64,000 bases of DNA, taken from Amblyomma americanum. Its lineage: Eukaryota > Arthropoda > Arachnida > Ixodida > Ixodidae. Under the pieces are notes generated by a model. It was not told where the DNA came from. It did not search any database and was given only the letters and a program-made list of their open reading frames with translations. The stretch covers positions 27,047,999 to 27,111,998 of the forward strand of contig NC_135505.1 in NCBI RefSeq assembly GCF_052857255.1, given 5' to 3'. Shown piece after piece: positions 10,601-19,600 of the stretch (its first letter is position 1; every line of letters begins with the position of its first letter). A program made the translations under genes and the position numbers.

Positions 10601-13600
10601 TGTGATTTGCGAGTAAATAATGTGCTCCATAATTTTGGAACAGACGCTGGTTAGAGATATAGGCCAGTAGTTAGTAGAACCCTGCCTTTGGAACTGGAAC
10701 AATCTTACCCACCTTCTAATCATGAGGGACGATGCTGGATGACAGTGACTGCTGAAAAATGTGGGACAAAACAACACTGGTGATTTCCTTGGTGCTTTTG
10801 AGGACTTTGGCATTGATGCCGTCGACGGCAGTTGATGAAGTCAATTTTAAAGTTTCGATTCGTTTCAAGATTCCTTGGGGTGAAAATGTGATATCTGGCA
10901 TGATGGGATGGTTATACGAGGAAACATACGGGAGGTTATCATCTGGTTCTCTTGTAAAAATAGAAGAAAAGGTTAGATTGAGTATTTCCGCTACCTCGTC
11001 ACTGGGGACAGGCTGTCCTGCTTGATCCATTAATGAAACTGATTTGTCTTTATCTTTGGGATTAATTGCTTTCCAAAATTGTTTTGGGTTAGTTCGAAGT
11101 AAGTTAGGCAGGGTGGTTTCATAAAAGGAACGTTTAGATTTAGTAATTTCTGCATTATATAATTTGGACGTGGTGCGGTATTTCTGCCACGCCTCTGGGC
11201 ACTTGGTAAATTTGGCTGTACGGAATTGGCGATTCTTCTTGTTTTTAAGACGCTTTAGTGCAGGATTAAACAAACGGGAGGAACTACACTCGCTAATGCT
11301 TATGGTTGGAATATAGGTAATGATTAGTTCCTGCATTTTAGACTTGAACATTAACCAGTTTTGCTCGACAGATCGCATCCAGAAATCAACAGATAGGAAT
11401 TCCCAAAACCTGGTAAGTTCTTCGTTGAAATCTCGATAATTACCCTTTTCATACAAAGTCAGTTTTGTGTTGCTTTTGGCTGCGCGGTTCAGTCTGGTAA
11501 AGAATGTGCCATGGATTACTTTATGATCACTAATTTCATCTAGGTAGAGCAGTGAAGGAATTCTATCGGGGTGGGTTGTAAGCACAAGATCCAGGATGTT
11601 AGCTGAATGATGGGTATGCCTAGTTGCTGATTCAACCATCTGGGATAGTGAAAATGTTAGGCATGTGTTAATAAAATTGCTTTCATAATAATTTTTCGAG
11701 AGGGAGAGGGCAAGGTCAGACCAAGTAATATCAGGAAAGTTAAAATCGCCGAACATAACAATAGGGGCATGTGGATACGGAGATCTTAAAGAGTTAAGTG
11801 CGTCATGGAACTGGGGCACGAATGAGCTGTCGGAATCAGGCGGGCGATAGCATGTGCCTAGGATGATATGGGGGTGTGCAGTTCGACAGCATACGAACAC
11901 GATTTCTAAAGAAGTAGGAATGGATACTTTGTGGCAATTCAAATCAGGATGAGTAGCGATGAGAACACCACCGCAGCGTCTGTTGTTGCGGTCAGCACGA
12001 AAAACTTGGAAGTCTGGGTGGGAAGGAAAAATCTCTGAATTATCTATAGATGAATTCAGCCATGTCTCGGTTAATGCGATGACATTACAATCTGAAGAAT
12101 CGATAAGGTTACCAAGGATGTCGCGTTTGGGTAGCACGCTCTTAATATTAGTGGAAAGGAAAGAGAGGGATTTCTTTGTACAGTCCTGGTTGGCACGTGC
12201 CAATTGCTATGTTGCACGAAGAACAACCTGTTTGCTGACCGGATCATAAACGTATGTGTACTTTCCTGCTTCTAGTCTGTTGTGGCGAAGAGTGCTGCGA
12301 GCTTTGTTTCTTTTGAAATTCAATTAGGGCTTCCCGGGCTAAACGAGTGGCTGGAGGAAAGTCTTGGGCAACACTAATTTTAGAATGCTTGTTTGCCCTG
12401 CTAGTGGTCAGCAGTTTTTCTTTGTCCTTAAAATGGGCAAACTTCACTAGAATTGGTCTTGTTTTGTTATGAGAAAAGGACCCAAGCCTATGGGCACGCT
12501 CTATGTCCCTCGCTTCAATGCATAATTTCAAGTGTTCCTTGGAAAAGGCGATCACCTTTTCCTCCGAGCTCGCCCAACTTTTGTCGCACTCATCGTCCAC
12601 CCCGTAAAACACCAGATTGTTTCGCCGCGCCCTATCTTCGGCATCGTCTGCTCGAGCAGTTAAATGTTCAATCTGACAAGCGTTTGCCTCTGCGAGCGTC
12701 TGAACACTTTTTATATCTGCCTTGATTGTCGTTAGTGATTGGCACTCTTCTTCAATGGTATTCTTTCTTTGATATCTTGCAGCATTTTATCGTTTTCAGT
12801 CTGCGCTTCCCGGATATTTCTAACTCCACCTAATAACGTTGCCTGTCCATTCTTTAGTTCGTCCAGAGCTTCTAACAAAGCAGATAGCTCATCGCCAGCA
12901 GCGGCACGAGTAATGGGACCAGGGTTTTGCTCGACATCCCCGGACAGTTGCAGAAGCGCCTGTATTACATGTCCACAGTCGCAAAGAATGACAAAAGCTG
13001 CATGTGGGCTTGGCAGCACAAAAAGACCGCGGTAGCGCGTGCGCTTAGTTAATAAAGAACAACAGTTGGTTACCTGCGCAAACAACAACGGTAGGCAGGG
13101 TGATGCTGCAACAGAGGGAGCCGGGCATCGCTGAGGAAGAAACCGGTGGGCGGATAAACCAAGCGTCGGAGCCAAGGCATCAGGGTGGTATCGCCACGGT
13201 CCAGCCACATCGTCCAGCAGGTAAGCACCGAGCACAGGTCCGTCTCCGGTAGTTTGGTTGTCTGCTCCGCAGGAACAGTAGGCCAGGACTAGTAGCTGCG
13301 CATACAACAACGGCATATGGTGAGGCGATGTCATCGTGCCCGTGCCGCCAAGCCCACTGAAGGCCGTGACAATGTCGCGGTGATTTACGTATGGCTGGTG
13401 ACGTAGAGACGATAAACCGGAAGTGCATGGCCATGATCTGAGGGTGCGCGGTAGGCAGGGTGATGCTGCAACAGAGGGAACCGGGCATCGCTGAGGAAGA
13501 AACCGGTGGGCGGATAAACCAAGCGTCGGAGCCAAGGCATCAGGGTGGTACCGCCACGGTCCAGCCACATCGTCCAGCAGGTAAGCACCGAGCACAGGTC

Positions 13601-16600
13601 CGTCTCTGGTAGTCCGGTTGTCTGCTCCGCAGGAACAGTAGGCCAGGACTAGTAGCTGCGCAAACAACAATGGCGTACGGTGAGGCGATGTCATCACGCC
13701 CGTGCTGACAAGCTCACTCCTAATCAATCCTAACCCTAGCAACACAACACTTCGCGACGATGATAACACTGCAGTTGCCGAACAGGATGTTGCCGAAGTG
13801 CTCAACCAAACCTTTAGTTCTGTATTTACTCGTGAACCAGACGGTGATCTACCTGATTTTCCGTCCTTTGGTTTCCCTGTTATGCCCGATATATCATTCG
13901 AACCCCATGGTATTGTCAAAAAATAATTGACTCTTTGAAACTAACCTCATCAGCAGGTATTGATGACATTAATGTTAAGGCACAAAAAAACACAAAACAT
14001 GTCACCACTGAACTGCTCTCTCATATCTTTCAGCAATCTCTTTCATCAGGCATTGCACCGCACGACTGGAAAGTGGGTAAAGTCATCCCAGTACCAAAAA
14101 AGGGCCTTCATCTTCTCGTCACAATTACCGTCCGATATCCATTACTAGCGTTCCATCAAAGCTAATGGAACACGTAATCTTCCCTCACATCATGAAATTT
14201 CTAGTTTCTCTTAATTTCTTTCACGCAAACCAGCACGGATTCATAAAGATCCTTTCTTGTGATACACAATTAGCTCTATTTAATAATGACATAAGCGCTA
14301 AACTTGATCTCAACATTACAGTGGACACCGTCTTTTTAGACTTCGAAAAAGCCTTTGACAAAGTGCCACACAAGCGGCTTTTTTTTTAAACTCACATCTT
14401 AATCTCAATTCCCTTGTTCTTGCCTGGATTCGTAACTTTCTAACCAACCGGGAACAGTTTGTTTTTGCTAATAAATGTTCATCCTCCCGCTCTTCTGTTA
14501 TTTCTGGGGTACCCCAAGGCACAGTCTTCGGGCCCCTTCTTTTTCTCATTTATATAAACGATCTGCCAACTGACATACGCTCTAACATACGCTTGTTTGC
14601 TGATTGCGTTGTTTACCGTCCTATACTCACTAACAATGACCACCAGCTCCTTCAATCTGACATAGATTGCATATTATCTTGGTGTGATAAATGGCTAATG
14701 TCGTTTAACGTGAAAAAAACCTCTCCTTTCCTTCCACAGGCATCACTCTGACCCATCTTCAAAGTACTTTATTGCTAACTCAGAAATCACCGCTGTAACA
14801 ACTTAAAAATACTTAGGTCTACATTTAACGCATGATCTTAGGTGGTCATACCATGTCACACAAATTTCAAAGGAAGCTGATCGTGTCCTCGGGTATTTTC
14901 GGAAAACGTTACGTCTAGCACCACCATTGTTGAAATCACTAGCTTATCTAACATTTGTATGGCCTAAACTTGAGTACGCATGCGCTATCTGGGACCCTAA
15001 TCAAAGTAACCTTTCTAATACGCTAGAAGCAATTCAAAACCGCGCCTCTAGGTTCATCTTCTCTGCTTATTCTTATCACGAAAGTGTCACCAAAACTAAA
15101 ACGCAATGCTCATCTCTCAAGTTTAACTAGCCGACGTCGTATTGCAAGGTTATGTCTGTATCACAAGTTCTATTATCATGTTCCGCACGAGTTTGTTATC
15201 ATCCCAGCCTACCGCACCTCAAGCCGCACGAACCATGAAAAGACCACCTATCCTCCGCCTGCCCGCACATCTGCTCATCTGTCCTCATTTTTTGTACGCA
15301 CCGCAAAAGACTGGAATGACTTACCCGGCCACGTCGTGCTTCATACGGATCCATCACTATTGAAGTCATCGATTGAAGCAATATTATGCCGTTACCCACT
15401 CCCTCATGTAATACCCCTTCAATGGGGCCTTTGAGGTAGTAATAAATAAATAAATAACATCATATACAAGTAAGCCTTTTCTTACTGCCAACGAAAGGAG
15501 CATGAATATGCTCGTTTGTCCTGCACTGGTTGTTTCTTTGCTTAAGCAAACATATCTGTGTGCACCAGTATTTTCTGTAAGAAAGCTGGAGCCTGTAATG
15601 TGCGGAATTTGTGCACATTATATCTCCTGGCATGAAAAGAGTTCAGGAAAGATTTGTGTCTGGCCGCATTGATCTCACAGGCCATGAAAAAGCCAAAACA
15701 AACACAGGTTAGTTGCTCTATGGTTAAACAAGAACAGCTGCTGCACAGCCCCAGTCATTTTCGTTTGTTTTGTAGCAGTGTGGCACAAACTGTATCTTAC
15801 AGGTGCACATCACGCCACAAGGGAGGGAAAATCAGTGACTAAAAAAGAAATATCCTTTCCTTTGCATGTGCATAAACGAGAAATGAATCTCTACTTGCAG
15901 AATGTGTAGGAGAGTTCACCAATGTTTCATGACAATATTCAGTAACTCTCTAGTCAAGCATGTAAACCTAAATGTATACCAGAATAATTTTTCCCCATGA
16001 ACAATGATGTAACTTGTATAAATTGTACCCTCACAATATTCATTATGCGATGCCGGAAAGGAATTACGGTGTGACAAAGGATGTCAAGGATGAGTAGAGC
16101 TGTCTATTCATTTCGTGCTTTGTGGAAACATTTTTTTTTCTCTTTTAGTTTAAGCCCTGTCTTGCTATTTGAACTGCATGAAAATATCTGACTTAATTTG
16201 CTCCAAATTTTTACTACTTTTACCATGGTTTAAAAAATGTTTGCTCACACATCACAACTTTAGATGTTTGGATGAAACTGAAACCCGTGTTAAAGGCGTA
16301 CAGGAGAAGTAAGAGTCGCAGATTGAAGCAAGATATCCTTAAAGAAAAAATTGGCTTTATGAAACAGAAACAAATATTTTCTATTGTGTCATTTCAGTTT
16401 CAGTGAACTGTTTTTCTTTGTATGAATGGATGATGTGTATTATCATCTTATAGACCCATCACATTTGTGACCTTTTGAAGTGCTAAGGAAAGTTTTGCTG
16501 CAGTAGTCAGAGAGAAACATGGAAAGTTAAAGAATCTAAAAGGATATTTTGATAGGCACCCTGAATATATTGAAAAATTACAGGGGCACACTTAAATCTG

Positions 16601-19600
16601 CTTACTTGCCAAAATGTGAAAGCATTGCGTGTTCCATACACTGTTCTGTTACGAGTTCCACGTGCATTTCTACTGGTCAACTTTGGAAAAAGTCAAATTT
16701 CTGGAGTAAAAGGACAAAATTTGGGGCTGGCCCACCAAAATTTTGTCCCGAATTTGCAAGTCGCCACTGAGGTGGTCACACTTATATTAGGTTAGACATC
16801 CATTTCGGTCAAACTCAGATGAAGTCAAATTTTGGAGCTCCCTATAGAGACCGAATTTCGGGGTGGGCCCACATAAGTTTGGAGGGCACCATTGAAATGG
16901 CCATTATCGAATTAGGCTAGACATCCATTTTGGTCCAATTCTGACGAGGGCAAACTTCGAGTGTCCAGGAAATGGGCCAAATTTTGGGGATGGCCCATCC
17001 AAATTTGGAGATGACTATTGATGTGGCCGTACTCAAATTAGATTGCATACCAAATTCGGTCAAATTATCTGGCTATTCAGGCTGACATGCTCTGATAACT
17101 GTTCTTACAGACACGCTCTGTCCACAACTTAATTTGCTCCAATAAATAACGAATCATTTAAACATCTCACTAACCTAATTACTCCTACTATTTACATATT
17201 TCCTTAATGAACTATTATGTTAATTATCCATGCAGTTGGTGATTGACAGTGTGCGGACAGTTCTGATGACACATTTGACGACAGGCTCTGTCCACGCCAG
17301 CCATGACCAAAGAATTGCTTTCGCATTAAAATTACCCAATGATCCTAACAAACGGCATGCTTTGTGAGTGGCTGTTATAAAAAAAGCCTTTTCAGATGTC
17401 ATGAATGGTGAATGGGTGGCTAATGCGAGCATTTGTATTTAATGATTTGCAAGGCTGCTACAGTCTTGTGAGTTGTGTCGTCCTGTAGCAAAAAGAACAA
17501 TGGTAACGACTGAAGTTAAATGGTGCAAATTTACCAGAATCTTGAGTAGCCACATGTCCTATGGAACCAGGCTTCTTGTCCTGAGTGCGCTTTATAATTT
17601 TACAAGATGCAATACCAACTAGCTCAAATGTCGATTCTGCTTCACTGCCACATGATTATGACACCTTATAAACAGTGTAAATAATGCACAAGATGAATGG
17701 TGCCACACACTTGACAGTGCATGAACCCTTCTTCCGACAGGTGGAATCTCTAACTATCCTATACATTATGGCTCACAATCATGGCTTTTGGGGAGCTGGA
17801 AAAAAAAAGTCCAATTTCCTTCCTATGTTTCTCAGTTGATAGAATACAGCTTAAAAATGCAAGAAACAAATGTGTTTGACTATTTTAGGATGAGCTCTTC
17901 CACACCACATCTTGCCCAAAGAACTACTTTTGTTGCATTCTGGTCACTTCTTACTAAGGGTTGCACTGAGTATATCCCTACAGACAAAGGGAGGGCATGT
18001 GAAGAAAATTGTTTATACAGGATTATGCAGTGGGAAGAAAATGCAATGCAAAACAGTTGAGACCTATAGGCTGGCTGCCCCACAGGTTCAAATATGGCTA
18101 TCTCACGGGTCGAATGCGGCAAACAGACACTGCTCGTAATGTCACACTTTCATTGAGCTTTTGCCCTGTCTGCATTTAACTGTTTAAAATGAATCACTGG
18201 TTTCACTATAAATACTACTCCATTATACAAGGAACCTTTTCTTCAAATATTGCAATATGAAAGGAGGTTGTCTCTTTTCTTATAGGACAGTGCTGCATTT
18301 TTTTTGCCTGATGTCAGCCCAATTAAACAAGTGGACATAACAGTGGTGTTTCTGTCAACTGCAACATTTTCAAAGAGCAAGAAAGGTGAAAGATCTTAAT
18401 TTACTACCAACTGACAAGCTGTATGAAAATACTGCATTGCATATTTTTTCAGTAGAGCTGTATTCCACACTTGTTTAAGCAAAGACATTTTTTGCCTAGG
18501 TGTTCGCTACAGCCACAAGATACATTTATGAAGCGTGACAGATGTGAACAAAAAGGCATCAAAAAATGCCTTCAAAATTCAAGAATACCAGAGAAATAAC
18601 CTCCAGGCAAGAGCAGAGAGTGCAAAGCCTCATGGTATAACTATGTCCAGTACAAGGCACTGCACTGCACCTTCAGGCAGAAACATTGCGCACAGAGTAC
18701 TTACTCCAAGGTCGCTCCATGTGTGCCGCAGCTGCGATGACATGGTCACGTTAGAAGGTGCCGCAGCTGCGCTGATTCCAAGAGCCTGCTGTTCATTGTG
18801 TACTGGTCCCGCAGCACCTTCTCCAGGATCTTTAGCGGCCTGTGCGTCACTGTTATCATCAGGTGGTAGTGTTGAAGCATCTGTTGATTTTTCTCCAGAT
18901 GGCCCAGCTTCGTCCATGATGGGTAGTTGCCGAGGGCAATTTTTTTGCTCTAGTTCCTTGACGAGCTTTTCAGCTCTTTTGAGGTAGCCGTCGAGCGCTA
19001 GTGCCAAAACAATACCGCGCACTTTAGCAAACATTGATAGAAAGCAGTAGAAAGGAAATAAATTGGCAGAGGGTTCCCTTACAAATTATTTACCACAGTT
19101 AATGCAGGAAATAACACAAGTGCAAATGTATGTATACGTTTTGCTCAGAACAGTCTACTGCCAGAAGAAAGTGCAAAAATATTCATATATTCTTGTAAAA
19201 CTTTCTATGCGATAACAGTAAGCATCGAAACCATGGTTTGGGCAGGAATTTATATATTACATCGGCAATGAATGCGACACCATAGCCAACTACAGCTATG
19301 TGCCACGCTAAAACTTAACATGCGGCCCAAGCAGTCAGGTTGCTTTGTTGTTGTTGTTGTGTGTTGGTTTTAAAGGCGCATAAGCAACTGAGGCTATCAT
19401 GCACCAAACACGAGGTTAAAAGTCTGATGGGTGTATTATTGACTGCAATTGTTCTTTCCGAAAATCACTGATCTAACAGAAGAAACTTACTTCGGTATTT
19501 CCTTACTTGCCCCTGCAAATGACCATTTTCTTTCCTTAAATCTTCAATTTCCTTGTGCAGATCCACTTCGTGGGCTTCCTTGATAGAAGCTAGAAGGTTG

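Larger units (their letters stand above)
9345..13719 (-). mobile_element. CR1/L2-like non-LTR retrotransposon, near full length
   Basis: Read on the minus strand the order is two 5' monomers, ORF1 with a 2A-like motif, an ORF1 RNA-binding part, an apurinic-like endonuclease, a reverse transcriptase and a 3' end with an (AAAT)n tail at 9345-9365. This order and the absence of RNase H fit the CR1/L2 group of the Jockey superfamily. At least one frameshift in ORF1 and several in ORF2 make this copy inactive. Its 5' end abuts, at about 13719, a 5'-truncated plus-strand relative. The element lies in the large BEN intron, transcribed in the same direction as the gene. Confidence 0.8.

Noticed and set aside
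12959..13919. The complete 395-codon minus-strand frame as one protein starting at 13919
   Set aside because: The first ~70 codons are antisense of the neighbouring plus-strand LINE; only the monomers and ORF1 belong to the element.
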